DNA of 64,000 bases from DASYLJ01 sp964432595 (GCA_964432595.1 CAYSOF010000030.1:9251-73250); one strand, 5' to 3'. Counted from the stretch's first letter, positions 24,010 to 32,522 are shown. The notes: generated by a model not told the origin, from the sequence alone. Numbers and translations are program-made.

Positions 24010-24816
24010 TCAGGTCAGGCCGGCGCGGTACCAGGCGACGAGGAAGCCCGCGAGCGCGTTGCGGCGCGCATGCGTGTCGAGCCCCGGCCGCCAGGAGCCC
24101 AACGCGAGCGACGCGAGCGTATCGCGGGCCGTGGCGTTCGCGTCGATGTCGAGCTGGTCCAGATTGATGTTCACGGTCGCGCGCACGGTGGTGCGGTGCG
24201 CCTCCCGATCCAGCTCCGCGGGACGCACCCCGTCGCGGAGATGCTCCGCCAGTCCGATGGCGACGAGCTCGTCGACGTCGAGCGTGACGGGCAGGAAACC
24301 CGGGTCCGACGCGGGTCCCTTGCGATAGCCGCGCCCGACGGCGACGACCGTCGCGACGACGTCCGGCGACGCCTCCACCCGGCGCAGCGTCAGCTCGCGC
24401 TTCACGTGCCCGGCCATCCCCGAGTCCGGCGGCGACGTGGGCGGTGCCGCGGCGGCCATCGGCACGGCGGCGCGGGGCGCGGGTGCCGCGGCGGCGCGCA
24501 CGCTCGGCGACGGCGTCGTCCTCGGGACCGCCGTCCGCGGCGCGGCCGTCTTGGCCCGCGCCTTCTTGGCCGGCGCCGTCTTGGCCGGCACCTTTTTGGC
24601 CGGCGCCTTCCGCCGCGACGCCTTCCCGGCCGACGTTTTCCTGGCGGGCGTCTTCTTCGCGGCGACCTTCCTCGCGGTCCTCCCGGCGGGCTTCTTCTTC
24701 CGCGCCGGGGTCGTCGTGCGCTTCGCGGCCTTCTTCTTCGCCGCCGGCTTTCCTCGGACCGCGCGCTTCGCAGCCTTCTTCTTCGCCGCCGGCTTCCGCT
24801 TCGTTCCCTTCGCCAT
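24010..24816 (-). CDS. Histone H1-like Lys/Ala/Pro tail fused to an unknown domain
   Basis: A 268-aa protein. Residues 1 to about 95 are an H1-like tail of KPAAKKKAAKR-type repeats, which should bind DNA without sequence preference. A neutral Ala/Pro/Thr linker (about 95-130) leads to a globular domain of about 135 residues (GHVKRELTLRRVEASPDVVA; FLPVTLDVDELVAIGLAEHL; DREAHRTTVRATVNINLDQL) ending in an ALAGFLVAWYRAGL helix. The second part resembles no family I know. Bacterial H1-like tails are known from Hc1/Hc2 and AlgP; the combination with this domain is unusual. Confidence 0.82.
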   Translation of the reverse strand: MAKGTKRKPAAKKKAAKRAVRGKPAAKKKAAKRTTTPARKKKPAGRTARKVAAKKTPARKTSAGKASRRKAPAKKVPAKTAPAKKARAKTAAPRTAVPRTTPSPSVRAAAAPAPRAAVPMAAAAPPTSPPDSGMAGHVKRELTLRRVEASPDVVATVVAVGRGYRKGPASDPGFLPVTLDVDELVAIGLAEHLRDGVRPAELDREAHRTTVRATVNINLDQLDIDANATARDTLASLALGSWRPGLDTHARRNALAGFLVAWYRAGLT

Positions 24817-24861
24817 CGACCGCCCTCCGTCGGGCCGTCGAACCGCGTTCCCGCCCGCGGG

Positions 24862-25269
24862 TCAAGTCTCCCGCTCGGCCGCCTCGTCGGCCACCGCGAT
24901 CGCTTCGATCTCGATCAGCGCGTCCGGCGAGTACAGCGACGACACCTCGACGATCGTGTCGGCCGGATACGGTGGCGTGAACCAGCGCTCGCGCAACGTC
25001 ACGATCTTCGCGAAGTTGCCCATGTCGCGCAGGAAGATCGTCACCTTGATCACGTTGGCCAGGCTCGATCCGCCCGCGCGCAGGACGCGCTCGAGGTTGG
25101 CGAACGCCTGCGCCGCCTGGGCGTCGAAGTCGCCGACGCCGACCAGCGCGCCGTCGCCGCCGATCGCCGCCTGGCCGGAGATGAACAGCAGATCGCCGAC
25201 GCGATAGCCCTGCGCGAGCCGGAACGGCTCGTAGGGATCGGGACTGATCTCGATCCGCCGGATCCGCAT
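24862..25269 (-). CDS. RidA/YjgF family protein
   Basis: A 135-aa RidA-family protein that in its best-known members hydrolyses reactive enamine/imine intermediates. GYRVGDLLFISGQAAIGGDG, QAAQAFANLERVLRAGGSSL and VIKVTIFLRDMGNFAKI are typical. The C-terminal catalytic Arg position of archetypal RidA (FPARAxxE) reads PDALIEIEAIAVADE without that Arg, placing it among RutC/Rid-like paralogues. The start codon overlaps the stop of the upstream fusion gene by one base. Confidence 0.9.
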   Translation of the reverse strand: MRIRRIEISPDPYEPFRLAQGYRVGDLLFISGQAAIGGDGALVGVGDFDAQAAQAFANLERVLRAGGSSLANVIKVTIFLRDMGNFAKIVTLRERWFTPPYPADTIVEVSSLYSPDALIEIEAIAVADEAAERET

Positions 25270-26192
25270 CACAGCTCCTTTCCCATGCTGAGACGGTCCT
25301 CGGCGACGTAACCGAGCCGCTCGTAGAACGCGACGACGCCCGGGTTGGTGGCGCGCACCTGCAGGTTGATCTTCGGACAGCCGAGTGCGGCGAGCCCGCG
25401 CTCGACCTGCGCCATGAGACGGCTGGCGACGCCGCCGCGCCGCACGCCGGGGGCCACTGCCAGATGATGGATCCATCCGCGCACCCCGTCGTACCCGCCG
25501 AGCACCGTGCCGACGACACGGCCGTCCTGCAGCGCCACGAGGAACAGCTCGGGCTGCACCGTCACCTTGCGATCGATGAGGGCCGGGGGCGCGTTGCGCG
25601 GCGGGTCGTCGGCGAACACCTCCGACCAGAGCGCCACGACGCCGTCGCGGTCGTTCGGTGCGAACGGCCGGATCGTCTCCCCGGCGCCAGGCGCGCGCAG
25701 GGCGGCGAAGACGGCGCGCAGCCGGTCGTCCGCCGCGCGGTCGGCGAGCCGCTGGCGCACGAACGGCACCGCGAAGGTCGCCGCCGGCGGCACGATCGCA
25801 TCCATGGCCGTCAACGTCTGCCGCAGCCAGCCGAGCGCGCGGACGCCGCCGTCGGCCGACGGCGATGCCGCGAGCGCCGCCACCGGCCGGCGATGCAGCT
25901 CGCCCGACGATACGAGCCAGTCGAGCGCGTTCTTGAGCACGCCCGGCATGCCGAACGCGTACTCCGGCGTGCAGACGATCACGGCGTCGGCGGCGCGCAG
26001 CCGTGTGCGGAACGCCGTGACCGCCGCCGGCGGCGCGTCGCCGTCGTCGTCCGGCGAGTACGGCGGCAGCGTGCCGAGCCCGTCCCACGTCTCCACCATG
26101 ACGCCCGCGGGCGCGAGCGCGGCGATCGCGTCGACCAGCATCCGGGTCGCCGATCCGGCGCGGATGCTCCCTGCGATGGCGACGACCTTCAC
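25269..26192 (-). CDS. NADPH-dependent FMN reductase fused to a GNAT acetyltransferase
   Basis: A 307-aa two-domain protein. The N-terminal flavodoxin-like reductase (about residues 1-165) begins VKVVAIAGSIRAGSATRML and has the signature TPEYAFGMPGVLKNALDWL. After a junction at APGAGETIRPFAPNDRDG the GNAT domain (about 168-305) shows LAVAPGVRRGGVASRLMAQV and FYERLGYVAED. No stop, frameshift or start interrupts the join. GTG 26192 gives a GTGA overlap with the DUF5996 gene. The fusion suggests a link between flavin-dependent reduction and N-acetylation of one substrate, for example a nitroaromatic becoming an acetylated amine (inference). Confidence 0.85.
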   Translation of the reverse strand: MKVVAIAGSIRAGSATRMLVDAIAALAPAGVMVETWDGLGTLPPYSPDDDGDAPPAAVTAFRTRLRAADAVIVCTPEYAFGMPGVLKNALDWLVSSGELHRRPVAALAASPSADGGVRALGWLRQTLTAMDAIVPPAATFAVPFVRQRLADRAADDRLRAVFAALRAPGAGETIRPFAPNDRDGVVALWSEVFADDPPRNAPPALIDRKVTVQPELFLVALQDGRVVGTVLGGYDGVRGWIHHLAVAPGVRRGGVASRLMAQVERGLAALGCPKINLQVRATNPGVVAFYERLGYVAEDRLSMGKEL

Positions 26193-27118
26193 GACGGTCG
26201 GTTCGACGGTGGCTCCCACTCGAGCGCCGCGCGATCCCAGCGCGCGAGGTCGGCGGCCGCCTCGTAGGTCGACTGCAGGAACGCGAGCAGCGTCTCGTCG
26301 GGTGACGGCGACGCGCGGACGACGTCGTAGGGCAGGATGAACTCGCGCAGGTCCTGGCTGTAGAACGCCTCCGCCGGCCGGACCGTCGCCTGCGCGAATC
26401 CGGCCGGCTCCGGGTACGCGTAGGCGTAGAATGCGGCGTAGTCGACGGGACCACCGCCCGGCCAGAAGCCGCAGCTGCTCACCTCGTGCGAGTAGGCTTC
26501 CCGCGCCACCCAGTCGGGCAGGCGCGGCACGCCCCCCGGGTGCGGCGGCGCGGTCCGCCCCGAGAAGCGCGTGACGGCGAGATCGGGTGCGCCCCAGAAG
26601 AAGTGGACGGGGCTGCACTTGCCGACGAAGCGGGCACGGAACTGCGTCAGCACGCGATGCGCCTGCACCAGCACGCGCCAGAAGCGGCTCGCGTACTCCG
26701 GATCGTAGGCGCGGTGCGCCTCGTCGCGGTCGAACGGCTCGGCGTCGGCGATCTCGTTCGGCAGGCGCGAGATGACGACCGGCACGCCGACGCGCCGCAG
26801 CTCGTCCATCGTCCGCGTGTAGAACGCCGCGACCGACTGCGGGACCAGCGGGAACCCGCCCACGGCGCCGTCGCTCGTCACGATGACGAGACGGTGGTCG
26901 ACGAAGTCGAAGTCGATCTGGAACGCGCGCGATCCGTGCGGCACGAGCGACGTCGTGAGGCCGCGCGCCGAGACGTACAGCGTCACGTGCCACGAGTGGT
27001 TGAGCCACGGGCTCTGCGTCAGGCGCACCTTGCCGGCGATCTGCGTCCAGCGGTGCAGCGTCGCGTACGTGTCGGCCCAGGCCGCCAGCGGCAGGCTCGG
27101 CCACGATCCTTCGGCCAT
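26189..27118 (-). CDS. DUF5996 family protein
   Basis: A 309-aa protein of the DUF5996 family. Diagnostic stretches are WADTYATLHRWTQIAGKVRL and the nearby NHSWHVTLYVSARGLTTSLV, IDFDFVDHRLVI, and SCGFWPGGGPVDYAAFYAYA near the C-terminus, ending FILPYDVVRASPSPDETLLA. Family function is unknown. The ATG has a strong AGGAGG upstream, the best ribosome binding site in this run. It is 46 bp downstream of the deaminase gene. Confidence 0.85.
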   Translation of the reverse strand: MAEGSWPSLPLAAWADTYATLHRWTQIAGKVRLTQSPWLNHSWHVTLYVSARGLTTSLVPHGSRAFQIDFDFVDHRLVIVTSDGAVGGFPLVPQSVAAFYTRTMDELRRVGVPVVISRLPNEIADAEPFDRDEAHRAYDPEYASRFWRVLVQAHRVLTQFRARFVGKCSPVHFFWGAPDLAVTRFSGRTAPPHPGGVPRLPDWVAREAYSHEVSSCGFWPGGGPVDYAAFYAYAYPEPAGFAQATVRPAEAFYSQDLREFILPYDVVRASPSPDETLLAFLQSTYEAAADLARWDRAALEWEPPSNRPS

Positions 27119-27164
27119 GCGTTCCTCCTCTCGACGACCGGTATACGCGTTGGGCGCGCCGCCG

Positions 27165-27620
27165 TCAGTCCGGGTCGTCGCGATTCGCCGCAAGCGCCAG
27201 GTACGGCTCGAGGTCGGTCCGCGCCTCGTTCGCCTGCACGCCGACCTCCACCTCGACCCCCGCGTCGCGCAGGTGGACGATGCCCGCCCCGACGTTGCGG
27301 GAATCCGGGTCGACGATGCCGATGACGACGCGACGGATGCCGCGCGCCACCAGCGCATCCGCGCAGGACGGCGTCCGGCCGTGGAACGAGCATGGCTCGA
27401 GCGTGACGTACGCCGTCACGTCGGCGAGGTCGCCGTCGAGCTGCGCCAGCGCCATCGCCTCGGCGTGCCGCTCGCCCGGCGGGCTCGTGAAGCCCGATGC
27501 GACCACCCGGCCGTCGCGCACGAGCACGCACCCGACGGGCGGATTCGGCAGACACGCGGGCAGCGCCCGCCGGCCCTCGGCCAGCGCCAGCCGCATGAAC
27601 TGGTCGTCGGTGCCGTTCAC
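27165..27620 (-). CDS. Cytidine deaminase-like (RibD deaminase domain only)
   Basis: A 151-aa zinc deaminase equivalent to the N-terminal domain of RibD, without the reductase half. Ligands and catalytic Glu are in GERHAEAMAL (HAE) and LEPCSFHGRTPSCADAL (PCxxxxxxxxC). PNPPVGCVLVRDGRVV is the usual substrate loop and RRVVIGIVDPDSRNVG the dimer strand. It may deaminate the riboflavin pyrimidine intermediate or another nucleoside. GTG 27620 overlaps the preceding stop by GTGA. No rib genes are adjacent. Confidence 0.88.
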   Translation of the reverse strand: MNGTDDQFMRLALAEGRRALPACLPNPPVGCVLVRDGRVVASGFTSPPGERHAEAMALAQLDGDLADVTAYVTLEPCSFHGRTPSCADALVARGIRRVVIGIVDPDSRNVGAGIVHLRDAGVEVEVGVQANEARTDLEPYLALAANRDDPD

Positions 27621-28171
27621 GGCGCCACCGCCTCCGGGCTCTTCGTCCGGTCCACCGCGGGCCACCGCGCGTCGACGGCCGGCAGCGCCGTCTGCTTCCC
27701 GGTGAGCCGCTCCGGCGCGATGGCGTAGACAGTGACGTCGTCCAGACGCGGATAGAACCCCGCGGGCCGATGCCACGCCGGATCGGCGTACTTTGCCATC
27801 AGCGCGTCGAAGAACGCTTCGCGCTCCGCGCGCGGCTCGACCACGCGGATGCGGCCGAAGAGCACCACGCTCCGGTAGGCGATCGACGTGTCGCATTCGA
27901 ACCGCCCGTACGGGAACACGTCGCCGGCGGCATCCATCTCGGCGCAGACGCGCGGCTCGTGGTCGACGTTCGCGCGGAAATGGCCGCGAGCGCTCGTGTT
28001 GTGCACCCACACCTCCTCGCCGACGCAGACGTACAGGAGCGGCACGACGTACGGCCAGCCGTCGGCCCCCACCGTGGCGACGCGCAGCGTGTGGCCGCCC
28101 GCCAGCGTCGCGCGGGCCTCGGCGTCGGACATGACCTTGTCGGCGCGTCGCACGCGCGGAGCGTCGCTCAT
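27617..28171 (-). CDS. Pyridoxamine 5'-phosphate oxidase-like flavoprotein
   Basis: A 184-aa split-barrel FMN protein. HTLRVATVGADGWPYVVPLL, EEVWVHNTSARGHFRANVDH and the CDTSIAYRSVVLFGRI segment fit the PNPOx-like/NimA group that reduces or binds nitro and haem compounds. There is no signal peptide. A downstream gene starts in its stop codon (GTGA), so it is probably translationally coupled to the deaminase. Confidence 0.88.
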   Translation of the reverse strand: MSDAPRVRRADKVMSDAEARATLAGGHTLRVATVGADGWPYVVPLLYVCVGEEVWVHNTSARGHFRANVDHEPRVCAEMDAAGDVFPYGRFECDTSIAYRSVVLFGRIRVVEPRAEREAFFDALMAKYADPAWHRPAGFYPRLDDVTVYAIAPERLTGKQTALPAVDARWPAVDRTKSPEAVAP

Positions 28172-28183
28172 CGTCGCGCCGAT

Positions 28184-28666
28184 CTACTCCGGGTCGTCGG
28201 CCAAACGCGAGGGCGCGCGCAGGAACTCGACGTGGAACCGCACCGGCCCGAGCGGCTCGACGTGGTGCGGGACCTCGGGGACGACGACCCCCGGCTGCCC
28301 CGGCGCGAGCTCGACGTCGGTCCCGAAGCGCTCGACCCGATAGCGCAGGCGCCCGTCCTCGACGACGATCCGCCCCCACACGCCGGCGCGCGTGGTGTGC
28401 TCGCGCCGGAGCCCGTCGGGAATCGTGGCCTCCGTGAAGACGGCCGTCCGCTTGTACTCCGCGGCGTCCGCCGGCAGCTCGGCGCGATCGCAGCGGACGC
28501 AGCCGAGCGACACGCCGAGCCGGCTGCGGCGGCCCTCGGCCGTCGTCGTCCACGGCCGCTCCTCGAAGGGCGGGCGATGGCGGACGTGCTGCGGATGCCC
28601 ACAGTCGAGCAACGCGACCCAATCGCCGGCGTCGTCGCGGCGAAAGCCGACGATCGGCCGATCCAT
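28184..28666 (-). CDS. DUF3565-DUF1971 fusion protein
   Basis: A 160-aa protein. Residues 1 to about 65 match the DUF3565 Cys/His pattern (RPIVGFRRDDAGDWVALLDC, GHPQHVRHRPPFEERPW, LGCVRC), probably a small metal site. Residues about 70-155 match the DUF1971 cupin-like fold (EYKRTAVFTEATIPDGLRRE, HTTRAGVWGRIVV, VPEVPHHVEPLGPVRFHVEF), which is fused to TehB in some tellurite-resistance proteins. ATG 28666 follows the GST stop by 5 bp. Function unknown. Confidence 0.8.
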   Translation of the reverse strand: MDRPIVGFRRDDAGDWVALLDCGHPQHVRHRPPFEERPWTTTAEGRRSRLGVSLGCVRCDRAELPADAAEYKRTAVFTEATIPDGLRREHTTRAGVWGRIVVEDGRLRYRVERFGTDVELAPGQPGVVVPEVPHHVEPLGPVRFHVEFLRAPSRLADDPE

Positions 28667-28671
28667 GGACG

Positions 28672-29265
28672 TCAGCCGGCGTCCTTGGCCATCGCTCGCG
28701 CCAGGGCCGGCCGCTCGCCGCAGCGTTGCAGGTACGCGTCGACCACCGGGCCGGCCGGCAGCATCGTGCGCATGAACTGCCCGATGCTCGCGATCACGAC
28801 GTCGGCGGCGGAGAAGCGATCGCCGAGGATGTACGGGCCCTGCTCGAGCGCGCCCAGGATGCGCGCGTCGACCGCCGCCCGCGTCGTGAACGTGCGCCGC
28901 ATCGCCGGATTCTCCGTCAGTCCCGCGAATTCGAGATTGATGATGGGCTCGATGACGCCCGCATAGTACGCGAGCCACGTCAGGTACGGGCCGCGATCGG
29001 GATCGCCGATGGCGGGGGCGAGACCGGCCTTCGGGTACAGGTCCGCCAGGTACTGCACGATCGCCACCGACTCGGTGACGAGGACGCCGTCGTGCACGAG
29101 GGCCGGCACCTTCTTGTCCGGATGCGGGTTCGACGGATCCGGCGCGCCCGGGCCGTCCATGCGCGAGATGTCGGTGACGACGAGTCGATAGTCGGCGCCG
29201 AGCTCTTCGAGCAGCCAGACGATGCGCGACGAGCGCGAGCGGGGGGCGTGGTGAAGTGCGAGCAT
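28672..29265 (-). CDS. Glutathione S-transferase
   Basis: A 197-aa GST. The thioredoxin-fold domain reads MLALHHAPRSRSSRIVWLLE, then PDKKVPALVHDGVLVTESVA with the cis-Pro and the gamma-glutamyl-binding ES. The helical domain includes YILGDRFSAADVVIASIGQF, the typical N-capping box. The active residue in the PRSRSSR stretch is likely Ser. It should conjugate glutathione to small electrophiles. It begins 45 bp after the NlpC gene. Confidence 0.92.
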   Translation of the reverse strand: MLALHHAPRSRSSRIVWLLEELGADYRLVVTDISRMDGPGAPDPSNPHPDKKVPALVHDGVLVTESVAIVQYLADLYPKAGLAPAIGDPDRGPYLTWLAYYAGVIEPIINLEFAGLTENPAMRRTFTTRAAVDARILGALEQGPYILGDRFSAADVVIASIGQFMRTMLPAGPVVDAYLQRCGERPALARAMAKDAG

Positions 29266-29310
29266 GATCGTTCCATGCCGCCCCTGCCCGCGCGAATCAA
29301 CGTGGTCCGG

Positions 29311-30609
29311 TCATCGCGGACCAAAGATGGCCAGCGTCTGCAGGCGCTCGAGCAACGATCCCTCGCGCGTCCGGGCGCCGAGATCGAGCCCGCTCACCAC
29401 CACGCGACGCACGACGTGCTTCGACTCGCCGCCGTCGGGACACGGCGTGCGATACCCGCCGAGGGCATGCAGCGCCATCGGCACGCCGCGCGCGTCGCGA
29501 CCGAGATAGAGCGCCACGTGTCCCGGCAGGTAGAGCAGGACGACGCCGGCCGCGTCGGCCTCGTCGAGCCGCGCGAGCCGCGCGGCCGCGTCGCTCACGT
29601 GGCGCAGATCGACCGTCGCGGTGCCGGCGCGCGCCTGATCGCTGCTGTGCCGCGGCAGCTGGAGCCCGACGGCCTCGAACGTCTCGAGCAACAGCGCCGA
29701 GCAGTCGACGCCGCCGCCGGTGCCGCCGAGGCCGTACGGCCGGCCCATCGTCGCGAACGCGTCCGTCAGGATCGCCCGCCGCGTGAGCGCGCGACGGATC
29801 GGGACCTGCGCGGGATCGCGGCGGACGGCCGCCACCCGCGCCGGCGTCGCGAGCAGCACGCGCCCGCCCGGCGCCGCCGGCAGCGACGTCCCCGCGGGGA
29901 GCCGGAGCGACGCGAGTCTCACCGGGCGCGGCGCCGCGACGCGCGCGCCGCGCACGTACGGCGCGATCATCTCGGGCGGGATCGGCGGCGACAGCGACGC
30001 CGAGCGCGCGATCCACCCGAGCGCGTACCGCGTCCGCACGAGCCGCATCGTGCCCGGGCCGTCGGCGAGCACCTGCACGACCTCCTGCGGCCCGACGAGG
30101 CTGCACGCGTTGACGTCGTCCTCGTGCTCGCGGTCGTCGGACGCGTACAGCGGCTGCACGAGCGGCACGCAGCGCAACGACGTCGGCTCGACGACGACCC
30201 GCAGCTCGGACCCGAGCGCATCCGGACGCCAGCGCAGCGCGGACAGCGTCGCCGGGTCGATCGTCCGGCCGCCGGCGTCGCGCCATGCGCCGTCCGCCAG
30301 ACGCTTCTGCGCGACGGCCTGCACGCCCTCGATCTGCTTGCCGACCGCCGTCGCGTCGACCGGACCGAGGAACGCCATGCTGCTCGCCCCGAGGCGCCGC
30401 GCCGTCGCGTCGTACGCGTCGACGTCGGCGCCGGAGAGCAGCGTCGCGTCGAGGTCGCGGCGTGCACCGACGACCCGGAGCCAGTACGCGAGCTGCTCGT
30501 GCCGGGCCGTCACGCCGGGCAGCGGTCCGCGCTCGATCACGCGCGGTGGACACGCCGCACCCGCCCCGCCGGCGAACGCCAGGAGGCTCAGCAGGAGAAG
30601 GACGCGCAC
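29311..30609 (-). CDS. Secreted NlpC/P60 peptidase with SH3 domains
   Basis: A 432-aa exported hydrolase with a signal peptide (MRVLLLLSLLAFAGGAGAAC; it ends AGAAC so lipidation is not excluded). The middle holds two SH3b-type regions: an SH3b1 from about residue 150 (RCVPLVQPLYASDDREHEDD) and a second near 205-240 (RTRYALGWIARSASLSPP). The NlpC/P60 domain (about 275-430) has the catalytic Cys in GGGVDCSALLLETF, His in LPGHVALYLGRD and a further polar residue in ALHALGG. It probably cuts cell-wall peptides (gamma-D-Glu-diamino acid). This protein has the layout of YkfC-like endopeptidases. Confidence 0.9.
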   Translation of the reverse strand: MRVLLLLSLLAFAGGAGAACPPRVIERGPLPGVTARHEQLAYWLRVVGARRDLDATLLSGADVDAYDATARRLGASSMAFLGPVDATAVGKQIEGVQAVAQKRLADGAWRDAGGRTIDPATLSALRWRPDALGSELRVVVEPTSLRCVPLVQPLYASDDREHEDDVNACSLVGPQEVVQVLADGPGTMRLVRTRYALGWIARSASLSPPIPPEMIAPYVRGARVAAPRPVRLASLRLPAGTSLPAAPGGRVLLATPARVAAVRRDPAQVPIRRALTRRAILTDAFATMGRPYGLGGTGGGVDCSALLLETFEAVGLQLPRHSSDQARAGTATVDLRHVSDAAARLARLDEADAAGVVLLYLPGHVALYLGRDARGVPMALHALGGYRTPCPDGGESKHVVRRVVVSGLDLGARTREGSLLERLQTLAIFGPR

Positions 30610-30613
30610 GAGC

Positions 30614-31033
30614 TCAGCGCGGCCCGTCCGCCCCCAGAAGGCGCCACCACGTCGCGATCGAGCGCTTGTAGCCGCCGGGCATCGGCAGGCCGTCGACCTG
30701 CGCGAGGTCGAACCACGCGAGCGCCTTGTGCTCGGCGCTCAGCACGGGCTCGACGGGCGCGCACTCGGTGCAGCCGAACGTGGTCACGACGACGCGGATC
30801 GCCGGCGTGATCTCGTAGACCCACGTGTCGAGGATGGGGCCGACGGTCACCTCGAGCCCGAGCTCCTCGTGCACCTCGCGCGCCAGGCAATCCTCCGGCG
30901 TCTCGCCCGGCTCGAGCTTGCCGCCCGGCAGCTCCCACTCGTGCCGCGCGTTGCGGAGCAGCACGACGCGCCCGTCGCGGACGATGACGCCCTTGATCGA
31001 GACGGGGAAGCGATGGGCGGCGTCGTCGTTCAC
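30614..31033 (-). CDS. NUDIX hydrolase
   Basis: A 139-aa NUDIX protein. The box GKLEPGETPEDCLAREVHEE followed by LG matches the Gx5Ex7REUxEExGU pattern in full, so magnesium-dependent pyrophosphohydrolase activity is likely. It begins HRFPVSIKGVIVRDGRVVLL. Substrate could be an oxidised or capped nucleotide. GTG 31033 overlaps the stop of the VOC gene by GTGA, and it stops 4 bp before the NlpC start. Confidence 0.92.
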   Translation of the reverse strand: MNDDAAHRFPVSIKGVIVRDGRVVLLRNARHEWELPGGKLEPGETPEDCLAREVHEELGLEVTVGPILDTWVYEITPAIRVVVTTFGCTECAPVEPVLSAEHKALAWFDLAQVDGLPMPGGYKRSIATWWRLLGADGPR

Positions 31034-31419
31034 TCGACCTTCGTGGCGACCCACCACGTCGTGCCGCCGGCGTCCTTGACGCCGCCGCGCTTGTCCGCGT
31101 CGTCCTTCTTCGTGGGCTCCTGGACCGACGTCGCGCCGGCGGCCAGCGCCCGCCGGTACGTCGCATCCACGTCGCTCACGTAGACGTGCACGTGCGCCGG
31201 CACCGGGGGCCACTGCGGCGGCTGCGCGTCGCCGAGCATGATCACGCTGTCGTCGAGCCGCACCTCGGCATGGTGGATCTTGCCGTCCGGGCCGGCGAAC
31301 CGTCGGATCTCCGCGGCGTCGAACGTGCGCACGAGGAAGTCGATCGTGCGCTCGGCGCCGTCGACGATGAGATACGGCGAGACCGACGTGTATCCGTGGG
31401 GCTTGTGTGATGTGGCCAT
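31030..31419 (-). CDS. PhnB-like VOC protein
   Basis: A 129-aa VOC protein of the YdeE/PhnB-like type. It has GYTSVSPYLIVDGAERTIDF, HAEVRLDDSVIMLGDAQPP and the C-terminal GGTTWWVATKVE in place of the usual Glu strand; in PhnB-like proteins the metal site is often not conserved. ATG 31419 was chosen over a longer ORF start (31455), which adds an unconserved segment. It sits 42 bp after the O-methyltransferase. Confidence 0.86.
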   Translation of the reverse strand: MATSHKPHGYTSVSPYLIVDGAERTIDFLVRTFDAAEIRRFAGPDGKIHHAEVRLDDSVIMLGDAQPPQWPPVPAHVHVYVSDVDATYRRALAAGATSVQEPTKKDDADKRGGVKDAGGTTWWVATKVE

Positions 31420-31461
31420 GCGCGCCAGGCAGCCACGATCGCCGCCGCCGGTCAATCCGGG

Positions 31462-32118
31462 TCAGCCCGAGACGATCGCCAGCGTGAAGCCGTCCCAGCC
31501 CTTGCTGCCGACCGTCTGGATGGTCGTGGCGCTGACGCGCGGCTCGGCGGCGAGCATCGCGTGCAGCCGTCGGACGCCCTGCACCGCCGGATCGGCGCTG
31601 TCCGCGTCGACGACGGCACCGTTGCGCACGACGTTGTCGACGACGATCAGCGTGCCCGGGCGCGAGAGCCGCAGCGCCCACGCGAGGTAGTCCGGATTGC
31701 TCGGCTTGTCGGCGTCGATGAAAACCATGTCGAACGGTCCGGTGAGCCGCGGCAGCGTGTCGAGCGCGCGGCCCTCGTGCAGCGTGACGACGTCGGCGAG
31801 CCCGGCGCGCGCCAGGTTGGCATGCGCCACGCCGGCATGCGCGTGCGCGGCCTCCAGCGTGACCAGCCGCCCGCCGGGCGGGAGGGCGCGCGCGAGCCAG
31901 ATCGTGCTGTACGCCCCGAGCGTGCCGATCTCGAGGATGGCGCGCGCCTCCCGCAGCCGGGCGAGCAGGTGGAGCAGCTTGCCCTGGCTGGGGGAGACGG
32001 CGTGCGGCGGCAGGCCCGCCGCGTCGCTGGCGGCGAGCGCGGCGTCGAGCACGGGGTCGGACGGCACCAGCTGATCGGCGACCCAGGCGTCGACCGCCGT
32101 CCACTGGTCCAGCGCCAT
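31462..32118 (-). CDS. O-methyltransferase (class I, COMT/CCoAOMT-like)
   Basis: A 218-aa SAM-dependent O-methyltransferase of the methyltransf_3 type. Motif I is AILEIGTLGAYSTIWLARAL, the metal-linked FDMVFIDADKPSNPDYLAWA follows, then GTLIVVDNVVRNGAVVD. Such enzymes methylate catechol-type hydroxyls with a divalent metal. The ATG is 2 bp after the GFA gene stop. Substrate unknown. Confidence 0.92.
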   Translation of the reverse strand: MALDQWTAVDAWVADQLVPSDPVLDAALAASDAAGLPPHAVSPSQGKLLHLLARLREARAILEIGTLGAYSTIWLARALPPGGRLVTLEAAHAHAGVAHANLARAGLADVVTLHEGRALDTLPRLTGPFDMVFIDADKPSNPDYLAWALRLSRPGTLIVVDNVVRNGAVVDADSADPAVQGVRRLHAMLAAEPRVSATTIQTVGSKGWDGFTLAIVSG

Positions 32119-32120
32119 CG

Positions 32121-32522
32121 TCAGCCCGGTGTCCGCTCGAAGGCCGGCACGCCGTCGGGCACGTGATGGAAGCTCTGCTTGTCGACGGTGTAGATCACCA
32201 TCTGCGGGCCGCCGAACACGCTCGGGTCGTCGAGCGTCCCGACCTTGATCAGCACGGCGCCCGGCACGCGCGACGTGCGGGTCAGGATGTGCGTACCGCA
32301 CTCGGCGCAGAATTCGCGCGTCACACCGTCGGCCAGGTCGGCGCGGCGGAAGCCCTTCGCCGTCCCCTTCGTGTACGCGAACCCGCTTTCGGGCATCCCG
32401 ATGATGACGTTCGGGTGACCGCCCGAGATGTACTGGCACTCGCGGCAGTGACACTGGCCCTTGAAGAGCGCGTCGCCCGTCGCGTCGTAGCGGAGATTTC
32501 CACAGTAGCAGCCGCCTTGCAT
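32121..32522 (-). CDS. GFA family (CENP-V/GFA) protein
   Basis: A 133-aa zinc protein of the glutathione-dependent formaldehyde-activating fold. Cysteines are in the right order: MQGGCYCGNLRYDATG, GQCHCRECQYISGG (CxC...CxxC) and EFCAECGTHILTRT. Most of these proteins are not formaldehyde-activating enzymes and have no known substrate. A second GFA gene lies 1.6 kb upstream in the same run. Confidence 0.9.
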   Translation of the reverse strand: MQGGCYCGNLRYDATGDALFKGQCHCRECQYISGGHPNVIIGMPESGFAYTKGTAKGFRRADLADGVTREFCAECGTHILTRTSRVPGAVLIKVGTLDDPSVFGGPQMVIYTVDKQSFHHVPDGVPAFERTPG

